A DNA stretch of 64,000 bases. Source: Pseudomonadota bacterium (GTDB taxonomy: Bacteria; Pseudomonadota; Alphaproteobacteria; Rhizobiales; Methylopilaceae). The position numbers were made by a program, and so were the translations under genes. The notes under the pieces were generated by a model that was not told the DNA's origin, ran no database searches, and was given only the letters and a program-made list of their open reading frames with translations. Positions 24,876 through 31,838 of the stretch are shown one piece after another (within the stretch, counting starts at the first letter, position 1; every line of letters starts with the position of its first letter). The stretch is from contig JAEWFF010000028.1 of assembly GCA_023388965.1 (NCBI GenBank), positions 186,001 through 250,000 on the forward strand, in the 5' to 3' direction.

Positions 24876-25253
24876 TCACCGCGCCTGCGGCGTGCAGACG
24901 ACCCGTTCCGTCAGGACGTAGCACACGCTGACGGCGCCGGTCCTCAGATTCACACGGAAAATGCCGCCCTCGCGCTCATGGTTCGATTTCACGAGATCAT
25001 AATCGCCGGGCTCTTCCTGCGCGCCGCCGCCTTCGCCGGCGGGATAACACAGGGCGACGCCGACCGTCCCTTCCTTCACCGCATACTGGCAGGCGCCCAT
25101 TTCGCCGGTCAGGCGGTTGACGCGATAGATGCGGTTGAGGTCGATCTGGGGCGCCGGCAGGAACTTGAACTCGTCGGCAACAGCCGGCGAAGAAGTCCCG
25201 GAAATCAAGGCGATAGCCGGAAGCATCAAAGCGGCAAGTGAAAAGCGTTTCAT
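24876..25253 (-). CDS. Small secreted protein of unknown function
   Basis: A 125-residue protein I do not recognise. It has a signal peptide (LAALMLPAIALISGTSSPAVADE) and a mature part with two similar halves: IDLNRIYRVNRLTGEMGACQYA in the first and REGGIFRVNLRTGAVSVCYVL in the second. Each has RVN-LTG--x-C, suggesting a duplicated beta unit that could bind to itself through Cys. A glycine/glutamate patch (GEGGGAQEEPGD) links them. The ATG at 25253 follows GGACGGG; an alternative start lies at 25265. It is divergent from gph. Function unknown. Confidence 0.7.
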   Translation of the reverse strand: MKRFSLAALMLPAIALISGTSSPAVADEFKFLPAPQIDLNRIYRVNRLTGEMGACQYAVKEGTVGVALCYPAGEGGGAQEEPGDYDLVKSNHEREGGIFRVNLRTGAVSVCYVLTERVVCTPQAR

Positions 25254-25331
25254 GCGCCCGTCCATAGCGACTCGCGGCGGAGGGCCCGATACTATAGGTC
25301 TAACGGCCTCACCCCAACCCACCGTGTTCCG

Positions 25332-26000
25332 ATGACCCCGATCAGCTTCGTATTCGACCTCGACGGCACGCTCGTCGATACCGCCCCCGATCTCGTGGCC
25401 GCGCTCAATGTCGCGCTGGCGCTCGAAGATCTCGAACCTCTGACGACGCCCGAACTGCGCCCCCTCGTCGGCGCCGGCGCGCGGGTGATGATCGAGCGCG
25501 GGCTCAAGACCCGGGACCACACCGTCACGCCGGAGCGGTTCGAGGAATTGGCGGCCGCCTTCTTCGCCCATTATGAAATTCATATCGCTGACGAATCCGG
25601 CCTCTATCCCGACGTGCCGGAAATCCTCGAACAGCTTGCCGCAGAAGGGCACACGCTCGCCGTCTGCACCAACAAGCCGGAAAAGCTGTCCCACCTGCTG
25701 CTCGATGCCCTGGGGCTGAAATCGCGCTTCGCCGCCATTTGCGGCGCCGACACCTTCCCGGTCCGCAAACCCGATCCACTGCATCTGACCGGCACGATCG
25801 AGCGCTCGGGAGGCGATATCGCCCGCGCCATCATGGTCGGCGATACGCGCGCGGACCGCGAAGTGGCGCGCAATGCCGGCGTGCCCTGCGTTCTGCTCGA
25901 TTACGGCTATGCCGATGTTCCGATCAAGGAATTGGAGCCGGAGGCCATGCTCTCGCATTTCCGCGACGTGCCGGGCACGGCGCGCAAACTCGTCCCCTGA
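25332..26000 (+). CDS. gph: Phosphoglycolate phosphatase (HAD superfamily)
   Basis: A 222-residue HAD hydrolase with FDLDGTLVDTAPDL (motif I, Asp11 nucleophile region), CTNKPEKL (motif II with Thr), KPDPLHL (motif III Lys) and MVGDTRADREVARNAG (motif IV), with the cap in between. It removes phosphate from 2-phosphoglycolate. The branch around Gph fits best, but pyrophosphatase PpaX or other HAD phosphatases look similar. The start at 25332 is the first ATG and gives the normal length. It converges with the L,D-transpeptidase gene across a hairpin. Confidence 0.85.
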   Translation: MTPISFVFDLDGTLVDTAPDLVAALNVALALEDLEPLTTPELRPLVGAGARVMIERGLKTRDHTVTPERFEELAAAFFAHYEIHIADESGLYPDVPEILEQLAAEGHTLAVCTNKPEKLSHLLLDALGLKSRFAAICGADTFPVRKPDPLHLTGTIERSGGDIARAIMVGDTRADREVARNAGVPCVLLDYGYADVPIKELEPEAMLSHFRDVPGTARKLVP

Positions 26001-26005
26001 AACGA

Positions 26006-26034
26006 AAGGGGCCGGCCCCCCCGCGCCGGCCCTT
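26006..26034. terminator. Hairpin between convergent gph and L,D-transpeptidase genes
   Basis: AAGGGGCCGGC (26006-26016) pairs with GCCGGCCCTT (26025-26034), with one bulged G and a C-rich loop. It lies between the stops of two convergent genes (26000 and 26062). The T-run is weak, so termination here is a reasonable but not certain reading. Confidence 0.5.
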
Positions 26035-26061
26035 CGCCGATCCCCAGCCCCCGCCCTCGGA

Positions 26062-26640
26062 TCAGCGCAGAACGACAACCCGCGCGCCGACATTCACGCG
26101 CTCGTAGAGATCGGTCACATCCTCGTTCGTCATGCGGAAGCAGCCCGAGGACACGGCCTGACCGATCGTCCAGGGCTCGTTCGAGCCGTGGATGCGGTAG
26201 ATGGTCGAGCCGAGATAGAGCGCCCGCGCCCCGAGCGGATTGTTCGGGCCGCCGGGCATGAAGCGCGGCAGATCGGGACGGCGCTTCAGCATGGCCGCCG
26301 GCGGGCGCCAATCGGGCCATTCCCGCTTCATCGTCACCGAATGCGTGCCACCCCAGGTGAAACCGTCGCGGCCGACGCCGATGCCGTATTTGAGAGCCTT
26401 GCCATCCTGCTGGATGAGATAGAGGCGGCGCTCGGCCGTGTTCACGACGATCGTGCCGGGCTTGTAGTTGCCGGGATTCTCAACAACCGTTTTCTTGATC
26501 GGCGAGCCGCCGCGGCTCATGCCGGGCTTGACCGTGATCGGCTTGCGCGTCACCGGATCGAACATGAAGGATGCGCCCGCGACGTCCGGAAGGACGATAG
26601 CGGCGAGCGCGGCGGCGACGACAAGAGCGATTGGACGCAT
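26062..26640 (-). CDS. L,D-transpeptidase (YkuD domain)
   Basis: A 192-residue periplasmic protein. It has a signal peptide (IALVVAAALAAIVLPDVAGA), then a YkuD/ErfK domain starting TIVVNTAERRLYLIQQDGKALKYGIGVGRDGFTWGGTH. The catalytic stretch has His151 in IHGSNEP and Cys167 in SSGCFRM. Such enzymes make 3-3 peptide cross-links in peptidoglycan or attach proteins to it, and Rhizobiales carry many copies. The ATG at 26640 fits the signal peptide. The insert WPDWRPPAAMLKRRPDLPRFMPGGPNNPLGARAL is the standard middle of the family. Confidence 0.9.
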   Translation of the reverse strand: MRPIALVVAAALAAIVLPDVAGASFMFDPVTRKPITVKPGMSRGGSPIKKTVVENPGNYKPGTIVVNTAERRLYLIQQDGKALKYGIGVGRDGFTWGGTHSVTMKREWPDWRPPAAMLKRRPDLPRFMPGGPNNPLGARALYLGSTIYRIHGSNEPWTIGQAVSSGCFRMTNEDVTDLYERVNVGARVVVLR

Positions 26641-26762
26641 GCGGTGCCTCAGTTTCCGGGGCCGGCAAAGCGCCAGCTCGCAATTTCGATCCCTGCTTAT
26701 TCCCAAGGCGGAAACGGTTTTCAATCGAGTCGGCCTTCAAACCGCCGTGAGCCGTACACGTT

Positions 26763-26781
26763 GCCGCCACACTGTGGCGGC
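26763..26781. other. Perfect 8-bp palindrome upstream of tRNA-Val
   Basis: GCCGCCAC and GTGGCGGC pair around a 3-base centre (26763-26781) in the 211-base gap between the L,D-transpeptidase start and the tRNA gene. There is no T-run, so a terminator is unlikely. It may be a binding site or chance in GC-rich DNA. Otherwise the gap holds only the tRNA promoter. Confidence 0.3.
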
Positions 26782-26811
26782 TGTGCCACTAGGCATATCG
26801 TGCTCGGATTG

Positions 26812-26841
26812 CTTGACAGGGTTCGTGCCGACTCCTACGAA
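26812..26841 (+). promoter_or_regulatory. Sigma-70-type promoter of the tRNA-Val gene
   Basis: TTGACA (26812-26817) is a perfect -35 box. After 18 bases comes TACGAA (26836-26841) as a -10 box, ending ten bases before the tRNA 5' end at 26852. Spacing and position agree with a strong constitutive tRNA promoter. Confidence 0.65.
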
Positions 26842-26851
26842 CCGCATCGGC

Positions 26852-26926
26852 GGGCGCGTAGCTCAGCGGGAGAGCACTCCCTTCACACGGGAGGGGTCAC
26901 AGGTTCAATCCCTGTCGCGCCCACCA
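26852..26926 (+). tRNA. tRNA-Val, anticodon CAC
   Basis: The 75-base cloverleaf starts with the acceptor GGGCGCG, pairing with CGCGCCC, and the 3' ACCA is encoded (26923-26926). The D arm is GCTC-AGCGGGA-GAGC. The anticodon arm CTCCC-TTCACAC-GGGAG reads anticodon CAC at positions 34-36, decoding GUG. The variable loop is GGGTC and the T arm ACAGG-TTCAATC-CCTGT. All stems pair fully. The gene is followed six bases later by the stop codon of the convergent DUF971 gene. Confidence 0.97.
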
Positions 26927-26932
26927 TTTTCG

Positions 26933-27295
26933 TCAGCGCGACAAACCCTTCTCCGCCAGCGCTGCCAGATAGTTACCCCATATTTCCTCGCGCTTGTCCT
27001 GAAGTTCGCGCAGATAGGGCCAGCTAAAGATTCCGGTCGAATGGCCGTCGCTGAAGACGATCTGGATGGCATAGGTGCCGACGCCGACGACGTTCTGAAT
27101 CGTCACGTCCTTCTTTCCGGGCACCGTCTTTTTCTGCGACGGCATATGCCCCTTCACCTCCGCGCTCGGGCTTTCGACGCGCAGATATTCCGCATCCAGC
27201 CGGTCGCGGCGACCGTCCTCCCAGATGATTTCAAGCGCGCGGCGCTCGTTCACGACGTTGAGTTCGAGCGGCCAGACGTCTTGTGATTCGGACAT
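26933..27295 (-). CDS. DUF971 (gamma-butyrobetaine hydroxylase-like N-terminal domain) protein
   Basis: A 120-residue protein of the DUF971 family: VWPLELNVVNERRALEIIWEDGRRDRLDAEYLRVESPSAEVKGHMP and later VVGVGTYAIQIVFSDGHSTGIFSWPYLREL. The fold is also found at the N-terminus of gamma-butyrobetaine hydroxylase, where it binds zinc. Stand-alone members have been linked to Fe-S cluster handling together with Mrp/ApbC-type proteins, and an mrp gene is 2.4 kb away here. The start at 27295 is clear. It is the last gene after otsA on the minus strand (eight bases after its stop region), so it may share that transcript. Confidence 0.85.
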   Translation of the reverse strand: MSESQDVWPLELNVVNERRALEIIWEDGRRDRLDAEYLRVESPSAEVKGHMPSQKKTVPGKKDVTIQNVVGVGTYAIQIVFSDGHSTGIFSWPYLRELQDKREEIWGNYLAALAEKGLSR

Positions 27296-27303
27296 GGGAG
27301 ACT

Positions 27304-28722
27304 CTAGTGGCGGACGGTGTTGGCAGCTTCCGGCTGCGGGCCGGGCTCGCGGGCGAGCGCCTCAAGATAGGTGCGGCACCAGGCGGCGACATCGTTCTTG
27401 CGCAAATACGGCATCATCGAATTGTAGCGTTCGCGGCGCGCATCGAGCGGCATGGCGATGGCGCGCCCGATGGCATTGGCGGTCGCCTCGATGTCGTAGG
27501 GATTGACCAAAAGCGCGCCGTCGAGTTCGCGGGCCGCCCCCGCAAAGCGCGACAGAACCAGCACGCCGGGGTCTTCCGGAGCCTGCGCGGCGACGAATTC
27601 CTTGGCAACGAGGTTCATGCCGTCGCGTAGCGGCGTGACGAGGCCGACCTGCGCGATGCGATAGAGGCCCGCAAGCGCCGCGCGTGAAATCGTCTTGTTG
27701 ACGTAGCGGATCGGCACCCAGTCGACATCGCCGATCTGCCCGTTCACCCGGCCGGTCAGTTCCGCGATCTCGCGCTGCATGTCGGCATATTCCGGCACTT
27801 CGGAGCGTGATTTGGGCGTCACCTGCAGAAAGGTGACATTGCCCTTGGCGGCGGAATTCATTTCGCAATAGCGCAGAAAGGCTTCGATGCGCTGGCCGAT
27901 GCCCTTGGAATAATCCAGCCGGTCCACGCCGATCACGAGATCGCGGTGCAGAAGGCTTTCCTTCGTGCGCCTGACGATGCTGTTCTTGTAGCCGTCGCGC
28001 GCCATCTGCTCGAACACATCGGTATCGATGCCGATGGGGAAAGCGCCGACCTGGAATTTGTGGCCGTAGCTTTCATACCAGTCGCCGCCGAGCGCCGTGC
28101 CGAAGCCTTCGCGGATCATGCAGCCGGCGAAATTCTCAACATCGTAATCGGTCTGCAATCCGACGAGATCGTAGGCTGCGAGGCCGCGCATGATCGTGTC
28201 GTGAACCGGCAGCGTCGCCAGCACATCGGCCGGCGGCCACGGAATGTGATGGAAATAGCCGATACGGTTCTTCACGCCCATATGCCGCAATTCGGCAGCC
28301 AGCGGGATTAGGTGATAATCGTGCACCCAGATCAGATCGTCGTCGCGGATCAGCGGCGCCAGCAGCCGGGCGAAGGAGCGGTTGACGCGGAAATAGCCCG
28401 CCATGTCCTTGCGTGAGAAATCCGTCAGATCGAGCCGGTAATGGCACAGCGGCCACAGCGCGCGATTTGCGAAGCCCGCATAATATTCATCGACATCGCG
28501 CCTGTTCAGATCGGCGACGGCATAGGTCACATTTCCAAGATCGCGGATTTCGAGCCATTCGATCTCGCGCTCGCTGCTCGTCTTGCCCGACCATCCGAAC
28601 CACAGGCCGCCATGCGCCTTCAGCGCCGCTTCGAGGGCAACCGCAAGACCGCCCGCGGTGGCCGTCGATCCCTTGGAGGTCGGAACCGGAACGCGATTGG
28701 AGACAACGATCAGACGCGGCAA
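27304..28722 (-). CDS. otsA: Alpha,alpha-trehalose-phosphate synthase
   Basis: A 472-residue GT20 glycosyltransferase making trehalose 6-phosphate from UDP-glucose and glucose 6-phosphate. The N-terminus PRLIVVSNRVPVP, WFGWSGK, YYAGFANRALWPLCHY, DLIWVHDYHLIPLA, GVDRLDYSKGI and TPLRDGMNLVAKEFVAAQ match the family along the whole length. I choose the rare start TTG at 28722. It has AAGGA seven bases upstream and gives the normal N-terminus, while the longer frame to 28764 would overlap otsB. It begins 14 bases after the otsB stop (28737), so the two form an otsBA operon. Confidence 0.93.
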   Translation of the reverse strand: MPRLIVVSNRVPVPTSKGSTATAGGLAVALEAALKAHGGLWFGWSGKTSSEREIEWLEIRDLGNVTYAVADLNRRDVDEYYAGFANRALWPLCHYRLDLTDFSRKDMAGYFRVNRSFARLLAPLIRDDDLIWVHDYHLIPLAAELRHMGVKNRIGYFHHIPWPPADVLATLPVHDTIMRGLAAYDLVGLQTDYDVENFAGCMIREGFGTALGGDWYESYGHKFQVGAFPIGIDTDVFEQMARDGYKNSIVRRTKESLLHRDLVIGVDRLDYSKGIGQRIEAFLRYCEMNSAAKGNVTFLQVTPKSRSEVPEYADMQREIAELTGRVNGQIGDVDWVPIRYVNKTISRAALAGLYRIAQVGLVTPLRDGMNLVAKEFVAAQAPEDPGVLVLSRFAGAARELDGALLVNPYDIEATANAIGRAIAMPLDARRERYNSMMPYLRKNDVAAWCRTYLEALAREPGPQPEAANTVRH

Positions 28723-28736
28723 AAAACGGTCCTTTC

Positions 28737-29522
28737 CTAATCCTGCGCCATCAACGCCAGCCAACGCCGGACGGCGGCAGGATCGGCGATGGTCTCGTTC
28801 GCTTCCGTCGGCCGCTTGTCGCGCCCGACGCGAATGGAGCGCCCATCGCGGGCATTGGCGGTGCGAAAAGCGGGCTCGTCCGTCCAGTCGTCGCCGAGCA
28901 CCAAAGGCCGACGCCCGGCATAAGGTTCCTGTTCGAGCAGGATGGAGATTGCCCGTCCCTTGTCGGCCTTGGCCGGGCGCACCTCGAAGACCATCTTGCC
29001 CGGCTGGATTTCGAGCCCCGGTGCGCTCTTCTGCACGAGTTCGTGCACCAGATTCTCGACGTCCTCGGCAAGTTCCGGATTTTGCCTGTAGTGGATCGCG
29101 ACCGCCCTGCCCTTGGGCTCCACGAGCAGGCCCTCATACTGGCCCGCGAAACCGTATAATTGGCCGATGATTCCCGGCAGATCGGGATGAACCGGCGCGC
29201 TCTTCACCGTGCCGTCGGGAAAGCGCAGTTCGGCACCGTGGATGCCGGCGACCGCCAGTTCCAGCGGCGCGAACAGCCGGTCGATGAACGAAATCTCGCG
29301 CCCCGTAACAAGCGCCAGCGCGCCGCCAGCCCGGTCTTTCAGCCTGCTGAGAACCGAAGGAAGATCGGGCGGAACGACAACCGCATCCGGTCCCGGAGCG
29401 ATGTCGAGCAGCGTTCCGTCGACATCGAGAAAGAGCGCCCAATTGGACAGGTCCGAGGCGGATATCGGCTTCGGTTCGTCGCCGCCGGCGCCCTCGGCGC
29501 TGATATCCTCGACGATGTTCAT
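28737..29522 (-). CDS. otsB: Trehalose-6-phosphate phosphatase
   Basis: A 261-residue HAD phosphatase converting trehalose 6-phosphate to trehalose. FLDVDGTLLDIAP (Asp nucleophile), ALVTGREISFID, GIHGAELRFPDG, VEPKGRAVAIHYR and VLGDDWTDEPAF are the family motifs. It is the first gene of the otsBA unit. A sequence resembling an EcfG promoter lies about 55 bases upstream of the ATG. Trehalose made by the pair protects against drought and salt. Confidence 0.93.
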   Translation of the reverse strand: MNIVEDISAEGAGGDEPKPISASDLSNWALFLDVDGTLLDIAPGPDAVVVPPDLPSVLSRLKDRAGGALALVTGREISFIDRLFAPLELAVAGIHGAELRFPDGTVKSAPVHPDLPGIIGQLYGFAGQYEGLLVEPKGRAVAIHYRQNPELAEDVENLVHELVQKSAPGLEIQPGKMVFEVRPAKADKGRAISILLEQEPYAGRRPLVLGDDWTDEPAFRTANARDGRSIRVGRDKRPTEANETIADPAAVRRWLALMAQD

Positions 29523-29576
29523 GTGCGGCTTTTTCTCAGCTCTTCCGTCTAAGAGATTGGAATATATCAGAAACTA

Positions 29577-29602
29577 AACGCACTCACGCGCGTTTGGGTT
29601 CA
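29577..29602 (-). promoter_or_regulatory. EcfG (general stress)-like promoter upstream of otsBA
   Basis: Read on the minus strand, TGAAC (29602-29598) is followed after 17 bases by CGTT (29580-29577). The alphaproteobacterial general-stress sigma EcfG recognises GGAAC-N16/17-CGTT, so the match has one mismatch in the -35 box. It lies 55 bases before the otsB ATG at 29522. In several rhizobia trehalose synthesis genes depend on this sigma factor, which supports the reading. No phyR or ecfG gene is in the window. Confidence 0.5.
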
Positions 29603-29668
29603 ATCTGGCAAGCACACGCGATGTTCGGCCGGATCGCGGCGATCCGCAACACCCGGCCGGCCATCTAT

Positions 29669-30784
29669 CTAGTTGATCGTGATGCGGGGCGCCTGCCGTT
29701 TGGCGGCCGGCGTCTCGAGCTGGGCCCAGACCGCATCGGCAATCGCAGCATAGGCGGCGGCGTGCTCACCCTTCGGCTCGACCGCCATGACCGGCGTTCC
29801 GGCATCCGACAATTCGCGGATGCGGGGATCGAGCGGAATTTCGCCCAGGAACCTCACCCCGAGCCGCTCGGCTTCCGCCGCCGCGCCGCCATGCCCGAAA
29901 GGTTCGGTGCGGCCGCCGCAATGCGGACAGGTCATGTAGCTCATGTTCTCGACGATACCGAGGATCGGCACATTGACCTTGCGGAACATGGTCACGCCGC
30001 GCCGCGCATCCACCAGCGCGAGATCCTGCGGCGTCGAGACGACGATGGCGCCCGCGAGCTGGGTCTGCTGTGCCATCGTAAGCTGGGCGTCGCCGGTGCC
30101 GGGCGGCATATCGACGACGAGGATATCGAGATGGCCCCAGTTCACGTCCTTCAGCATCTGGCTGAGGGCGCTCATGACCATCGGGCCGCGCCAGACCATT
30201 GCGGTCTCCGAATCGATCATGAACCCGATCGACATGACGCTGATGCCGTAGGACGTGATCGGCTCGATGGTCTTGCCGTCGGAGGCCGGCTTGTGATGGA
30301 TGCCGAACAGGGTCGGCATCGAGGGGCCGTAGACATCGGCATCAAGCAGGCCGACCTTGAGCCCCTTGGCGGCGAGTGCCAGGGCGACATTGGCCGAGGT
30401 GGTGGATTTGCCGACACCGCCCTTGCCGGACGACACCGCGATGATGTGCCGTACATCGAGCTGCGCGCCAGCTTTTGCGCCGCCGCCATGCCCCGCCATC
30501 GGGCTTGCCGCAGGACGCGGAGGCGGCGGACCGCCCGCCCGCTCGGCGGTGAGTGCGACGAAAACATTCGTCACGCCCGGAAGCGCTTTCACGGCAGCCT
30601 CGGCCGCGTTGCGCAGGATTTCGAGCGAAGGCGCCTTTTCAGGCGTCGTCTGGATGGCGAACGACACCTGTCCCTCGTGAATGGCGATTTCCGAGAGCAA
30701 TGACGAGGTGGAGAGACTGCCGCGGCCCTCGGGAGCCGGCACGGCATCCAGTGCCCGCATCACATCATCTCTCGTAACAGTCAT
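29669..30784 (-). CDS. mrp: Mrp/ApbC-family Fe-S cluster carrier ATPase
   Basis: A 371-residue protein with an N-terminal DUF59/MIP18-like domain (1-80), a Gly/Pro linker (83-108) and a MinD-type ATPase domain. The deviant Walker A AVSSGKGGVGKST is at 117-128, VVDMPPGTGDAQL follows, and the metal-binding pair is in TCPHCGGRTEPFG. It binds and passes on [4Fe-4S] clusters. Length and domain order match bacterial Mrp. It is divergent from the solute-binding protein gene. Confidence 0.93.
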   Translation of the reverse strand: MTVTRDDVMRALDAVPAPEGRGSLSTSSLLSEIAIHEGQVSFAIQTTPEKAPSLEILRNAAEAAVKALPGVTNVFVALTAERAGGPPPPRPAASPMAGHGGGAKAGAQLDVRHIIAVSSGKGGVGKSTTSANVALALAAKGLKVGLLDADVYGPSMPTLFGIHHKPASDGKTIEPITSYGISVMSIGFMIDSETAMVWRGPMVMSALSQMLKDVNWGHLDILVVDMPPGTGDAQLTMAQQTQLAGAIVVSTPQDLALVDARRGVTMFRKVNVPILGIVENMSYMTCPHCGGRTEPFGHGGAAAEAERLGVRFLGEIPLDPRIRELSDAGTPVMAVEPKGEHAAAYAAIADAVWAQLETPAAKRQAPRITIN

Positions 30785-30928
30785 GAAAAGCCTCGCTTTT
30801 GTCGCGCCCCAAATCCGGTTTCAGACGGTTCATTTGGGGATATGCTCATGGTTTGGAAAGAAATAGGACCCAATTTCAGCGTCCGTTAAACAACTGCCAT
30901 CCGTTGAACACGATGAATGGGAGCGGGC

Positions 30929-31699
30929 ATGTTCGCGAATGCCCTTCTGGTCCTGCTTGTTATGACGTTCGCTGCGCCAGCGCAAAGCCAGACGCCGAAA
31001 GTCGTGCGGCTCGGCGCGGAAGGCACCTATTATCCCTTCAACAGCATCGACGAAAACGGCCGCTTTCAGGGCTTCGAAGTCGATATCGCTCAGGCTCTCT
31101 GCGCCCAGATGGAGGTGCGCTGCGAGTTCGTGCAGGAAAAATGGGACGACATGATCCCGGCCCTGCTCGCCAATCGCTTCGACGCCGTGATGGCGTCGAT
31201 GTCGATCACCGAAGAGCGCAAGCGCCAGGTCGCGTTCAGCATCCCCTATTACCGCACCCCGGCCGCGTTCGTGACGCGCAAGGCCTCCAATCTGCGCGAC
31301 ACGAGCCCGAAGGCCATGAAGGGCCGCCTTCTCGCGGGTCAGGTCGGCACCATTCATGCGTCTATCCTCAAGACCGTCTATGAACCCGCGGGCGCGCGCA
31401 TAAGGCTCTATTCGAGCCAGCAGGAAGCGCAGTTCGACCTCGCGCGCGGACGGCTCGATGCGATGCTCGTCGACAAGCTCGGCGTCTTTCGCTGGCTGGA
31501 AAGCGAACAGGGCCATTGCTGCACCTATGCCGGCCAGGAACTGATCGATCCCAAACTGATCGGCCAGGGCGTCGGCCTTGCCCTGCGCAAGGAAGATGTG
31601 GAGCTGCGCGACAGCTTCGACCGGGCAATCGCGGCCATCGTCGCCAACGGCACCTACAAAAGCATCAACGACCGATATTTCCCGTTCAGCATCTATTAA
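30929..31699 (+). CDS. Orphan periplasmic solute-binding protein (SBP_bac_3)
   Basis: A 256-residue type 3 extracellular solute-binding protein. It has a signal peptide (ANALLVLLVMTFAAPAQSQ), then VVRLGAEGTYYPFNSIDENGRFQGFEVDIAQALCAQMEVRCEFV and WDDMIPALLANRFDAVMASMSITEERK, the ligand-binding signature of polar amino-acid binders. The C-terminus ends NDRYFPFSIY. No permease or ATPase gene is adjacent, so it either serves a distant ABC system or has a sensory role. The ATG at 30929 has GGGAG upstream. A histidine kinase gene follows on the same strand after 139 bases. Confidence 0.85.
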   Translation: MFANALLVLLVMTFAAPAQSQTPKVVRLGAEGTYYPFNSIDENGRFQGFEVDIAQALCAQMEVRCEFVQEKWDDMIPALLANRFDAVMASMSITEERKRQVAFSIPYYRTPAAFVTRKASNLRDTSPKAMKGRLLAGQVGTIHASILKTVYEPAGARIRLYSSQQEAQFDLARGRLDAMLVDKLGVFRWLESEQGHCCTYAGQELIDPKLIGQGVGLALRKEDVELRDSFDRAIAAIVANGTYKSINDRYFPFSIY

Positions 31700-31838
31700 C
31701 GCCCCGCCGGCGAAGCCGCGGTGGATACGAACGAATCGCCGATGTGTCTGCACGGACGCAAGGAACCGGCAACCATGTCGATGAGGCCGCTCTTAAGCTT
31801 TTTCCGTTTTTATGCAGGGGATAGCTGATCGGACGGCC

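Noticed and set aside
24876..26093. 405-residue minus-strand frame covering the small secreted protein and the complement of gph
   Set aside because: Only the last 125 residues have a signal peptide and normal composition. The upstream part is antisense to gph.
26763..26781. Terminator reading of the palindrome upstream of tRNA-Val
   Set aside because: There is no T-run on either side, and no gene ends there.
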